Shown here piece after piece: positions 16,588 to 23,992 of a DNA stretch of 38,208 nt (positions are counted from its first letter, which is position 1; every line of letters begins with the position of its first letter). The translations under genes and the position numbers were made by a program. A model generated the notes under the pieces. That model saw only the letters and a list, made by a program, of their open reading frames with translations, was not told the origin of the DNA and ran no database searches. Origin of the DNA: Streptococcus oralis (GTDB lineage Bacteria; Bacillota; Bacilli; Lactobacillales; Streptococcaceae); contig NZ_JUOS01000192.1 in NCBI RefSeq assembly GCF_001075875.1, positions 1 through 38,208 of the forward strand. The letters run 5' to 3'.

Positions 16588-17499
16588 ATGATTATTACAG
16601 TACCTATTAAAACAGAAAAAGATATTGCAACACCAGGACCAAACGTCCTTGTACTTGGTTATTTTGATGGAGTTCATCTTGGACATCAAAAATTATTTGA
16701 AATAGCTTCTAACATTGCTGCTGAAAAGCGCCAGGGAGTAGCTCTAGTAACTTTTAACGAATCACCTAAACTAACTCTGAATCAATACTCACCTGAACAC
16801 TTATTGCATATTTTGTATGCTAGTGAACGTGAGCGTAGATTGAAGAGAGCTGGAGTTGAGAGTTTGTATTTGATGGATTTCACTAGTCGAGTAGCAAATA
16901 TGACTGCCCAAGAATTCATTGAGACCTATGTCAAGGAAGCAAAGGCAGATACTATTGTAGTTGGTTTTGACTATACTCTTGGTTCAGATAGAAAAACAGC
17001 TGAGGATTTAAAAGAACTCTTCCATGGTGAAGTGGTTATTGTTCCACCAGTTGAGGATGAAAAGGGGAAAATTAGTTCAACGCGTATCCGCCAAGCCATT
17101 CTAGAAGGAGATGTAAAAGAAGCAGGCAAACTTTTGGGATTTCCTTTACCAACGAGAGGTGTAGTGGTTCACGGAAATGCTCGAGGTCGAACTATTGGCT
17201 TCCCGACAGCTAATCTAGTCAACTTGGATCGAACATATATGCCAGCTGATGGTGTTTATGCCGTTGACGTTGAAATTCAAAGAAAAGTCTATCGTGGTAT
17301 GGCGAGTCTAGGTAAAAATGAAACCTTTGATGGCGAAGAAGAGCGTTTTGAAGTTCATATCTTTGATTTTTCTGACGATATCTATGGGGAAACTGTCATC
17401 GTTTCCTGGTTGGACCGTATCCGTGATATGGTAAAATTTGATAGCGTTGATCAATTGGTTAAGCAACTTAAGCAAGATGAACAGATGGCAAGAAAATAG
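16588..17499 (+). CDS. ribF: Bifunctional riboflavin kinase/FAD synthetase RibF
   Basis: This 303-residue enzyme makes FMN and then FAD from riboflavin. The N-terminal adenylyltransferase half has VLGYFDGVHLGHQKLFE near 24 and the ISSTRIRQ motif near 158. The C-terminal flavokinase half has the GRTIGFPTANL signature near 207. No Shine-Dalgarno sequence stands before ATG 16588, and the -10 box ends seven bases upstream, so it is probably translated from a leaderless mRNA. A strong terminator follows. It often sits next to truB, but here it follows pyrDB. Confidence 0.95.
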   Translation: MIITVPIKTEKDIATPGPNVLVLGYFDGVHLGHQKLFEIASNIAAEKRQGVALVTFNESPKLTLNQYSPEHLLHILYASERERRLKRAGVESLYLMDFTSRVANMTAQEFIETYVKEAKADTIVVGFDYTLGSDRKTAEDLKELFHGEVVIVPPVEDEKGKISSTRIRQAILEGDVKEAGKLLGFPLPTRGVVVHGNARGRTIGFPTANLVNLDRTYMPADGVYAVDVEIQRKVYRGMASLGKNETFDGEEERFEVHIFDFSDDIYGETVIVSWLDRIRDMVKFDSVDQLVKQLKQDEQMARK

Positions 17500-17515
17500 A
17501 ATTTGAAATAATAGG

Positions 17516-17547
17516 AGAGTTTGAGATTATCTCAAGCTCTTTTTTTG
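17516..17547 (+). terminator. Terminator after ribF
   Basis: AGAGTTTGAGA at 17516-17526 pairs with TCTCAAGCTCT at 17530-17540 (one mismatch) around a three-base loop, followed by seven T. Confidence 0.85.
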
Positions 17548-17617
17548 AAATATCATATAAAATTTTTGATAAGCGCTCTCTTCCTTTGTTTAATAGCATT
17601 TGTATTAAAGACTATTA

Positions 17618-17646
17618 TTGAAATTTATAGGAATTTTTGCTATAAT
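17618..17646 (+). promoter_or_regulatory. Promoter of the unknown membrane protein gene
   Basis: TTGAAA at 17618-17623 and TGC-TATAAT (-10 at 17641-17646) are 17 bases apart. The promoter lies inside the upstream extension of the open frame, which fixes the start downstream at 17671. Confidence 0.8.
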
Positions 17647-17670
17647 TTAATCATCAAACTAAAGGAGATT

Positions 17671-18642
17671 ATGATGTTTAAAGAAAAAAGAAATAAAGGC
17701 TTTATTTCAGGGCTTATTCTTTCACTAGTTTTCTTTGCTTTTTCTGCAGGAACTGTCTTCATGTGGAATCATCATCAACATCCAATGGATCCATTTTCAG
17801 ACGACACACGGTCAGGTAAAGAAGTTACTATGACTGTCTATGATATCTATCCAGAAGTGGTTGGAGAAGTTGAAGGTGGAAGTGTTTTATATCTTGTGCA
17901 ATATAGCAATGATGGTGATGGTAAATTTGCAGTTGTAGAGGCTAAAGAAAATGATAAAGAGATTCAAAAACTTATGGATCAAGCTGCAACTGAAACACTT
18001 ATTGATAATCCAGCTACTCTAGTAGGTACACAGTTACAACCTCTAAGTAAAAATGTCAACAACAAATCTCGAAATAATAGAATTGTAGATTTGTCTGGCT
18101 TTCTTGACTCTATACTTGAACCAGATTCAACTGTTGCATTGAACATGAATTCAAGTGTCTATCTAAGTTTAACTGAACACTCAAAAGATGGCTGGTGGCA
18201 TATCATAAGTGCTGCAATTTTTGGAGGAATTGGCTTAGTCACATTAGTGAGTGCCTTTCTTCTTCGTAAAAAATCTATCGCAGCATTTGAAGAGCTTTAT
18301 CAAGCCTATCCTGAATTGCAAGGAAATGTTGAAAATCTAACTGGTTTGGCAGAATTTTATGATGAGAGTCTAAAGGTAATCCTTTATAAAAATCATCTCA
18401 TCACTTACTTTAAAGGGACTCAAGCTTTAGACCTACGAGATGTTGAGCAACTCTATCTAGTCGAAACTAGAATTAACCGTTCCCTAATCACAAATAAAGT
18501 CTACCAGTTCTGCTATATTCGTAAGAATGCTAAGAAAAAACAAGACATGACCTTAAAAACAACTAAAACAGTTCAAGAGCAACTGGAAGAACTTTGGGAT
18601 TTAATCTCAGATAAATTTCCAGATATTCATATAGGAATTTAA
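17671..18642 (+). CDS. Unknown membrane protein with two transmembrane helices
   Basis: This 323-residue protein belongs to no family I recognise. The open frame extends to 17521, but the promoter at 17618-17646 and AAGGAG at 17662-17667 place the start at ATG 17671 (or the adjacent ATG 17674). One helix spans about 11-35 (FISGLILSLVFFAFSAGTVF). A polar, probably extracellular, loop follows to about 180. A second helix lies in WHIISAAIFGGIGLVTLVSA near 185-205, then a cytoplasmic tail of about 115 residues rich in Tyr and Leu. HHQHP follows the first helix. The gene is monocistronic, between two terminators. Confidence 0.75.
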   Translation: MMFKEKRNKGFISGLILSLVFFAFSAGTVFMWNHHQHPMDPFSDDTRSGKEVTMTVYDIYPEVVGEVEGGSVLYLVQYSNDGDGKFAVVEAKENDKEIQKLMDQAATETLIDNPATLVGTQLQPLSKNVNNKSRNNRIVDLSGFLDSILEPDSTVALNMNSSVYLSLTEHSKDGWWHIISAAIFGGIGLVTLVSAFLLRKKSIAAFEELYQAYPELQGNVENLTGLAEFYDESLKVILYKNHLITYFKGTQALDLRDVEQLYLVETRINRSLITNKVYQFCYIRKNAKKKQDMTLKTTKTVQEQLEELWDLISDKFPDIHIGI

Positions 18643-18646
18643 TAGC

Positions 18647-18670
18647 AAAGCATCGATTTTCGATGCTTTT
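18647..18670 (+). terminator. Terminator after the unknown membrane protein
   Basis: AAAGCATCGA at 18647-18656 pairs with TCGATGCTTT, followed by T residues. The next 150 bases to 18820 hold nothing recognisable. Confidence 0.85.
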
Positions 18671-18821
18671 TATGTTCATACTAATTGGCTACTATCGTTA
18701 TAATTTTGATAGATCTTAGAGATAATTTCTTTATGCTTTGTGCGGTGTCTTCATTATAAATAAAACTTGTATGCAATATAAATCTTCGCTTTACATCTTT
18801 AACTAAGAAAATTATTGATTG

Positions 18822-18877
18822 CAAAATAAAAAACTAGCCATGGAATTAGTAGTAGCTACTAGATTCTATGACTAGTT
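18822..18877 (-). terminator. Terminator of the DeoR-family gene (minus strand)
   Basis: A long imperfect hairpin is formed by AACTAG (18832-18837) with CTAGTT (18872-18877) and inner complementary segments ATGGAAT/ATTCTAT and TAGTAG/CTACTA. On the minus strand it ends in a U-rich run (A-rich on plus at 18822-18833). Confidence 0.65.
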
Positions 18878-18884
18878 GTAGAGT

Positions 18885-19652
18885 TTAAGGTTTTGACTTT
18901 ATAATTTTAGTTTGTTTAGACAGAGATAGGAGTGTTTGGTCACTTAATTTAGAATCAGTGATAATAGTATCGATATCTGAAATGTTGTAAAATGTAAAGA
19001 AATCAAACTTATCAAATTTGCTATGGTCAGCTAGGAGATACTTTTTATTGGCATTTTCCAGTGCTAATTTCTGAGATTCCCCTTCGTCTTCACTAAAAGT
19101 AGCGATAGCCTGATCCTTGATACCATTACAACTAACGAAGGCTTTTGAAAATTGCAAACTAGCGATATCTTGAAGGGTTAGAGTACCTACAAAGGCTCCA
19201 GTAATTGAACGATAATTACCACCGATTAAAATTAGGTCAGTTAGCTTACGCTCATTTAGAATGAGAAATACAGGCAAACTATTAGTAACAACACGAATGT
19301 TATCGATAGAAAGCTCACGCGCAAAGAACTCTAACGTGGTACCTGGACCAATGAAAATAGTTTCTCTTTCTTCAACCATGTGACCGGCAAAGCGAGCAAT
19401 TTCTTGCTTTTCTGCTGTCTGTAACCCCTGTTTTTCAACGTTAGAACGCTCATTGTTTAACAAAGAACCTGTTCGAAGTTTTTCAGCTCCACCATGAACT
19501 CGAACCAGCAAATCCTTATCCGCTAACTCTTGTAAATATCGTCTAGCTGTCATATCGGAAATATCAAGGCGATTCATAATCTCTTTAACAGTGATAGTCC
19601 CTTTTGTATTAACAATTTCTAAAATAGTATCTAGTTTTTCTTGCTTCAGCAT
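18885..19652 (-). CDS. DeoR/GlpR-family transcriptional repressor
   Basis: This 255-residue regulator has an N-terminal winged helix-turn-helix (ITVKEIMNRLDISDMTARRY, about 19-38) followed by the DeoR signature VRVHGGAEKL. The C-terminal sugar-phosphate-binding domain contains FIGPGTTLEFF near 98 and SCNGI near 174, and it ends with ADHSKFDK. Members sense phosphorylated sugars, and LacR of the tagatose pathway is the nearest type by size. I recall a lac-type repressor gene next to nrdF in pneumococcus, but no sugar genes are here to confirm the target. Its start has a GGGGGTGG ribosome site. It lies downstream of nrdF with its own promoter and terminator. Confidence 0.85.
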   Translation of the reverse strand: MLKQEKLDTILEIVNTKGTITVKEIMNRLDISDMTARRYLQELADKDLLVRVHGGAEKLRTGSLLNNERSNVEKQGLQTAEKQEIARFAGHMVEERETIFIGPGTTLEFFARELSIDNIRVVTNSLPVFLILNERKLTDLILIGGNYRSITGAFVGTLTLQDIASLQFSKAFVSCNGIKDQAIATFSEDEGESQKLALENANKKYLLADHSKFDKFDFFTFYNISDIDTIITDSKLSDQTLLSLSKQTKIIKSKP

Positions 19653-19724
19653 TGAACCACCCCCAAATCTAATATTATTTTATCATATTTTAAACAGCTA
19701 AGCAACTTAAAAAAACAAAAATAA

Positions 19725-19768
19725 ACAAAAAAAAACATCTAGTTTTTAAATAAACTTAGATGTTTTTT
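19725..19768 (-). terminator. Terminator after nrdF (minus strand)
   Basis: AAAACATCTA (19733-19742) pairs with TAGATGTTTT (19757-19766), extended by GTTT/AAAC with a bulge. On the minus strand the U-tract is given by the A-run at 19725-19736. The symmetric T-run may let it work in both directions. Confidence 0.75.
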
Positions 19769-19778
19769 AGGTTAGGTA

Positions 19779-20741
19779 TTAATTTAGTCCATAGTTATAG
19801 TCATCATCCTGCATAGCTTCAACTTCACCAAGTAGATAACCATTACCAACTTGAGAGAAGAAGTCGTGGTTTGATGTACCAGTTGAAATCCCATTCATGA
19901 CTATTGGGTTGACATCATCAGCTGAGTCAGGGAATAGAGGATCTTGCCCCAAATTCATAAGAGCCTTATTTGCATTGTAGCGAAGGAAGGTTTTGACTTC
20001 TTCTGTCCAACCAACACCGTCATAGAGGCTTTCTGTATAGCCTTCTTCGTTTTCATAAAGAGTGTAGAGAAGGTCGTACATCCATTCTTTGAGTTTTTCT
20101 TGCTCTTCTTCTGGCAATTCATTGAAACCAAGCTGGAACTTGTAGCCGATGTAGGTTCCGTGAACTGACTCATCACGAATAATCAATTTGATAATTTCTG
20201 CTACGTTGGCCAACTTGTTGTTTCCAAGATAGTAGAGTGGTGTAAAGAAACCAGAGTAGAAAAGGAAGGTTTCAAGGAAAACACTTGCTACTTTCTTCTC
20301 AAGAGGAGTTCCGTTTAGGTAGATTTCATTGATAATTTCAGCTTTTTTCTGAAGATATGGATTGGTGTTGGTCCATTCGAAAATCTCTTCTATTTCTGAC
20401 TTAGTATTCAAGGTAGAAAAGATAGAAGAGTAAGACTTAGCATGAACAGATTCCATAAACTGGATATTGTTAAAAACAGCTTCCTCGTGAGGCGTACGAA
20501 TATCAGCACGAAGGGCTTGAACACCAGTTTCTGATTGCATGGTATCAAGAAGGGTCAAACCTCCAAAAACTTTACCAACAAGGTCTTTTTCCTTGTTAGA
20601 AAGCTTTCTCCAGTCATCTAGGTCATTTGACAAGGGAATACGCGTATCGAGCCAGAACTGCTCAGTCAGTTTTTCCCAGGTTGATTTGTCAATGACATCT
20701 TCGATGGCATTCCAGTTAATGGCTTTGTAGTAAGTTTTCAT
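19779..20741 (-). CDS. nrdF: Class Ib ribonucleotide reductase beta subunit NrdF
   Basis: This 320-residue di-metal protein holds the tyrosyl radical that starts reduction of ribonucleoside diphosphates. MQSETGVQ, FMESVHAKSYSSIF (metal-ligand Glu and His, and the radical-Tyr region near 105) and IRDESVHGTYIGYKF near 188 carry the ligands. The C-terminus ends in DDDYNYGLN, the tail by which NrdF docks on NrdE. A GAAAGAGA ribosome site lies upstream. A 173-bp gap with a hairpin separates it from nrdE, so it may have its own promoter as well as nrdHE read-through. Confidence 0.96.
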   Translation of the reverse strand: MKTYYKAINWNAIEDVIDKSTWEKLTEQFWLDTRIPLSNDLDDWRKLSNKEKDLVGKVFGGLTLLDTMQSETGVQALRADIRTPHEEAVFNNIQFMESVHAKSYSSIFSTLNTKSEIEEIFEWTNTNPYLQKKAEIINEIYLNGTPLEKKVASVFLETFLFYSGFFTPLYYLGNNKLANVAEIIKLIIRDESVHGTYIGYKFQLGFNELPEEEQEKLKEWMYDLLYTLYENEEGYTESLYDGVGWTEEVKTFLRYNANKALMNLGQDPLFPDSADDVNPIVMNGISTGTSNHDFFSQVGNGYLLGEVEAMQDDDYNYGLN

Positions 20742-20769
20742 TTGAAATCTCTTTCTGTGTGTAGTAATG

Positions 20770-20783
20770 CGATAACGTAATCG
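20770..20783 (-). promoter_or_regulatory. Near-palindrome upstream of nrdF
   Basis: CGATAACGTAATCG is symmetric except at one base pair of positions. It lies between a -10-like TATGATAAAAT (minus strand, near 20793-20803) and the nrdF start. It could be an operator, but no known regulator matches it in my reading. Confidence 0.35.
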
Positions 20784-20821
20784 TTCTTATTTTATCATAA
20801 TTCTATACTATAATCGAACAA

Positions 20822-20841
20822 AAAGTCGGAAGCCCGACTTT
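20822..20841 (-). terminator. Hairpin after nrdE (minus strand)
   Basis: AAAGTCGG at 20822-20829 pairs with CCGACTTT at 20834-20841 around AAGC. On the minus strand it is followed by TTTTTG. It should terminate or trim the nrdHE mRNA before nrdF. Confidence 0.75.
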
Positions 20842-20914
20842 TAAATTCTTACATGATTTTATCAGCAAAATACGTTTAATGGATTAAGTAAATGTAATTT
20901 CTTTGAGAGTTGAA

Positions 20915-23074
20915 TTAAATCACACAGCTCTCGCATTGGTTAGCACCGACTTCTCCACCATCATCTGTAAAGGTACGGACGTAGTAGATAGACTTGATAC
21001 CTTTGTTGAAGGCATAGTTACGAAGGATAGACAAGTCACGTGTCGTTTGTTTGTTTTCTTTTTTCCATTCGTAAAGGCCAGTCGGAATATCACTACGCAT
21101 GAAGAGAGTGAGTGAAAGTCCTTGGTCCACGTGCTCAGTTGCAGCTGCGTACACATCGATGACCTTACGCATATCCATGTCGTAAGCAGAAGTATAGTAA
21201 GGGATGGTTTCTGTTGACAATCCAGCAGCAGGGTAGTAGATCTTACCAATTTTCTTCTCTTGACGTTCTTCGATACGTTGCGTAATTGGGTGGATAGAAG
21301 CAGAAACATCGTTGATGTAGCTGATCGAACCATTTGGCGCTACAGCAAGGCGATTTTGGTGGTAAAGTCCATCTGCTTTAACTTTATCACGAAGTTCAGC
21401 CCAGTCAGCAGCAGTAGGGATAAAGATATCTTTGAAGAGTTCTTTAACACGGTCTGATTTCGGAAGAAATTCGTCAGTCAAATACTTATCAAAGTAGCTT
21501 CCGTTAGCATAGTCTGATTTGTCAAAGTTGTGGAAGGTGATACCTCGTTCACGCGCGATATTGTTTGACTCTACCAAGGTCCAGTAGTTCATAAGCATGA
21601 AGTAGATGCTTGTAAATTCAACAGACTCAGGTGAACCGTATTCAATCAATTGTTGGGCAAGGTAGCTGTGAAGTCCCATAGCTCCAAGTCCAAATGTATG
21701 AGCTTGGCTGTTTCCGTGGTCGATAGTAGGAACTGCGACGATGTGTGAACTATCTGTAACGAAGGTCAAGGCACGTACCATAGCTCGGATAGAACGACCA
21801 AAGTCAGGTGATGTCATCATGTTGACTACGTTTGTTGAACCAAGGTTACATGAAACGTCAGTACCCATTTTAAGGAACTCCTGAGCATCATTGATAAGAC
21901 TTGGTTCTTGGACTTGAAGAATCTCTGAACACAAGTTACTCATGATAATCTTACCATCGACAGGATTTGCACGGTTAGCAGTATCGATGTTTACTACATA
22001 AGGATAGCCAGATTCTTGTTGCAATTTAGAAATCTCAGTTTCCAAATCACGCGCCTTTATTTTTGTCTTGCGGATGTTTGGATTTGCAACTAGCTCATCG
22101 TATTTTTCTGTGATATCGATGTAGTTGAAAGGTACACCATACTCTTTTTCTACAGAATATGGGCTAAATAGGTACATTTCTTCATTCTTACGTGCTAATT
22201 CGTAAAATTTATCTGGAACCACAACACCAAGTGAAAGGGTCTTGACACGCACTTTTTCATCGGCGTTTTCCTTCTTAGTTGAAAGGAAGGCGATGATATC
22301 TGGGTGGAAGACATTCAGGTAAACGACACCAGCACCTTGACGTTGACCGAGTTGGTTTGAGTAAGAGAAGCTGTCTTCGAAAAGCTTCATAACTGGTACG
22401 ACACCAGAAGCAGCACCCTCATATCCTTTGATAGGAGCTCCAGCTTCACGAAGGTTGCTGAGGGAAATTCCTACACCACCACCGATACGTGAAAGTTGAA
22501 GAGCAGAGTTGATAGAACGTCCGATAGAGTTCATATCATCTGTTACCTGGATCAAGAAACAAGATACCAACTCACCACGACGAGCACGACCCGCGTTCAA
22601 GAAAGAAGGAGTAGCAGGTTGATAACGTTGGTGGATGATTTCGTTGGCAATATCAATAGCAATCGCTTCATCACCATCCGCGAAGTAAAGGGCATTAAAG
22701 AAGACACGGTCTTCCATGCTTTCAAGGTAGTATTCTCCGTCATTAGTTTTCAGAGCATACTGATTATAGAATTTATAGGCAGCCATGAAAGACTTAAATT
22801 GGAAGTTTTGATCCTTGATAAATTGGTGTAGTTCTTCCAAAAATTCTGGACGGTATTTCTTGATAAATGCTGTCTCAATGTAGTTATGCTCAATGAGGAA
22901 GTTGATTTTATCCGCAATTGAGTTAAAAACCATTGTATTTGGTACAACATTTTCTTTAAAGAAGGCTTCTAAAGCTTCCTTGTCTTTGTGAAGCATAATT
23001 TGTCCATTAACAGGACGGTTAATTTCATTATTAAGACGGAAGTAAGTCACATCTTCAAGTTGTTTTAATCCCAT
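20915..23074 (-). CDS. nrdE: Class Ib ribonucleotide reductase alpha subunit NrdE
   Basis: This 719-residue catalytic subunit reduces NDPs to dNDPs. The short N-terminus before the barrel fits class Ib, which lacks a complete allosteric ATP-cone. SCFLIQVTDDMNSIGRSI near 190 and NLCSEI near 380 carry the active-site cysteines and radical path residues. RLAVAPNGSISYINDVSASI near 590 is the conserved finger loop. The C-terminus GGEVGANQCESCVI ends with the CxxC pair that NrdH re-reduces. AAGGA precedes the ATG. It is transcribed after nrdH, with a hairpin in the 68-base gap. NrdI, the usual activator, is not in this window. Confidence 0.97.
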   Translation of the reverse strand: MGLKQLEDVTYFRLNNEINRPVNGQIMLHKDKEALEAFFKENVVPNTMVFNSIADKINFLIEHNYIETAFIKKYRPEFLEELHQFIKDQNFQFKSFMAAYKFYNQYALKTNDGEYYLESMEDRVFFNALYFADGDEAIAIDIANEIIHQRYQPATPSFLNAGRARRGELVSCFLIQVTDDMNSIGRSINSALQLSRIGGGVGISLSNLREAGAPIKGYEGAASGVVPVMKLFEDSFSYSNQLGQRQGAGVVYLNVFHPDIIAFLSTKKENADEKVRVKTLSLGVVVPDKFYELARKNEEMYLFSPYSVEKEYGVPFNYIDITEKYDELVANPNIRKTKIKARDLETEISKLQQESGYPYVVNIDTANRANPVDGKIIMSNLCSEILQVQEPSLINDAQEFLKMGTDVSCNLGSTNVVNMMTSPDFGRSIRAMVRALTFVTDSSHIVAVPTIDHGNSQAHTFGLGAMGLHSYLAQQLIEYGSPESVEFTSIYFMLMNYWTLVESNNIARERGITFHNFDKSDYANGSYFDKYLTDEFLPKSDRVKELFKDIFIPTAADWAELRDKVKADGLYHQNRLAVAPNGSISYINDVSASIHPITQRIEERQEKKIGKIYYPAAGLSTETIPYYTSAYDMDMRKVIDVYAAATEHVDQGLSLTLFMRSDIPTGLYEWKKENKQTTRDLSILRNYAFNKGIKSIYYVRTFTDDGGEVGANQCESCVI

Positions 23075-23101
23075 AAAAATTCCTTTATCTAATTACAAAA
23101 G

Positions 23102-23132
23102 AAAGGCTTCTAAGGTAGACATAGAAGCTTTT
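23102..23132 (-). terminator. Intercistronic hairpin between nrdH and nrdE
   Basis: AAAGGCTTCTA at 23102-23112 pairs with TAGAAGCTTTT at 23122-23132 with one mismatch. On the minus strand it is followed by TTTCTTTTG. It looks like a weak terminator or a processing hairpin inside the operon and could lower nrdE relative to nrdH. Confidence 0.6.
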
Positions 23133-23142
23133 GTCCTGATTC

Positions 23143-23361
23143 TTAAGCAAGTTGTTTGAGTTTACCTGGTTGGAAACCAGAGAAAACTTCTGTTGGTGTC
23201 TGAATAATAGGAGCAGCACTAAAGCCGAGCTCTTTTACTTGATCAATGTATTCAGGTTGCTCATCAAGATTGATTTCTTTATATTCAACATTATTACTGT
23301 CTAAAAAACGTTTCGTCATTTTACATTGGACACAGTTGTTTTTAGAATATACGGTTACCAT
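23143..23361 (-). CDS. nrdH: NrdH glutaredoxin-like redoxin
   Basis: This 72-residue thioredoxin-fold protein gives electrons to NrdE. The redox motif is CVQC (Cys10, Cys13) in YSKNNCVQCKMTKRFL. The cis-proline segment AAPIIQTPTE and the tail FSGFQPGKLKQLA are typical of NrdH. AGAGGAG lies before the ATG. It is the first gene of the nrdHEF operon, directly behind the promoter at 23398-23425 and the NrdR boxes. Confidence 0.95.
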   Translation of the reverse strand: MVTVYSKNNCVQCKMTKRFLDSNNVEYKEINLDEQPEYIDQVKELGFSAAPIIQTPTEVFSGFQPGKLKQLA

Positions 23362-23397
23362 TTCTGTAACTCCTCTTTAAAATTTTATTACTTTCTT

Positions 23398-23425
23398 AGT
23401 ATATCAGAAAAAAAAACTTTGTCAA
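23398..23425 (-). promoter_or_regulatory. Promoter of nrdHEF
   Basis: On the minus strand TTGACA (plus 23420-23425) and TATACT (plus 23398-23403) are separated by 16 bases. The nrdH start lies about 36 nt downstream of the -10. Confidence 0.8.
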
Positions 23426-23474
23426 CTTTCTAAAACTAAATCTTGTGTACTTATTTTACTGATTTTACTAACAA

Positions 23475-23490
23475 ACACAATATATAGTGT
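23475..23490. promoter_or_regulatory. NrdR box 1
   Basis: ACACAATATATAGTGT matches the NrdR consensus ACACWATATATWGTGT at all 16 positions. It lies about 50 bp upstream of the -35 of nrdHEF. NrdR represses ribonucleotide reductase genes when dATP is plentiful. Confidence 0.85.
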
Positions 23491-23546
23491 AGCATTGAGA
23501 AACAACGACAGAAAAATCAATGATTTCATTATAGACAACTTAACAA

Positions 23547-23562
23547 AAACTACATACTGTGT
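23547..23562. promoter_or_regulatory. NrdR box 2 (degenerate)
   Basis: AAACTACATACTGTGT fits the NrdR consensus at 13 of 16 positions. Its centre is 72 bp from the centre of box 1, close to seven helical turns, on the same face of the DNA. It also lies about 70 bp upstream of the ptsH promoter. Confidence 0.6.
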
Positions 23563-23631
23563 TTTGCTATATTTAATAGAAGATTTTCAGCAAGTTATCT
23601 GAAAGGAAATTGAAGAAAGTCCATAAAATAC

Positions 23632-23660
23632 TTGAAAAATATCAATGAAGGTGATATAAT
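23632..23660 (+). promoter_or_regulatory. Promoter of ptsHI
   Basis: TTGAAA at 23632-23637 and TATAAT at 23655-23660 are 17 bases apart, and TGA before the -10 extends it. It lies inside the longest open frame, so ptsH must start downstream at 23725. Confidence 0.85.
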
Positions 23661-23724
23661 ACTAAATTGTAAGGGTTATCAGATATGTAACTCAACAAGA
23701 AAACTATTAAAGGAGAGTCAAACT

Positions 23725-23988
23725 ATGGCTTCTAAAGATTTCCACGTAGTGGCAGAAACAGGTATTCACGCACGTCCAGCAACATTGTTGGTACAAACTG
23801 CTAGCAAATTTGCTTCAGATATCACTCTTGAGTACAAAGGTAAATCAGTTAACCTTAAATCTATCATGGGTGTAATGAGCCTTGGTGTTGGTCAAGGTGC
23901 TGACGTTACAATCACTGCTGAAGGTGCAGACGCTGATGACGCTATCGCTGCAATCTCAGAAACAATGGAAAAAGAAGGATTGGCATAA
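23725..23988 (+). CDS. ptsH: Phosphocarrier protein HPr
   Basis: This 87-residue phosphotransferase protein passes phosphate from Enzyme I to sugar-specific EII proteins. ETGIHARPA carries the phospho-accepting His15. [12 protein letters not shown] carries Ser46, the HPr kinase site that makes it co-repressor of CcpA. ATG 23725 is preceded by AGGAG at 23711-23715, and the -10 box is 64 bases upstream. Upstream extension of the frame has no such support. It overlaps nothing, and the Enzyme I gene follows four bases after the stop. Codon use is that of a highly expressed gene. Confidence 0.97.
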   Translation: MASKDFHVVAETGIHARPATLLVQTASKFASDITLEYKGKSVNLKSIMGVMSLGVGQGADVTITAEGADADDAIAAISETMEKEGLA

Positions 23989-23992
23989 GGAA

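Noticed and set aside
17521-17670. Fifty-codon hydrophobic extension of the unknown membrane protein
   Set aside because: It overlaps the ribF terminator and contains the gene's own promoter; AAGGAG supports the start at 17671.
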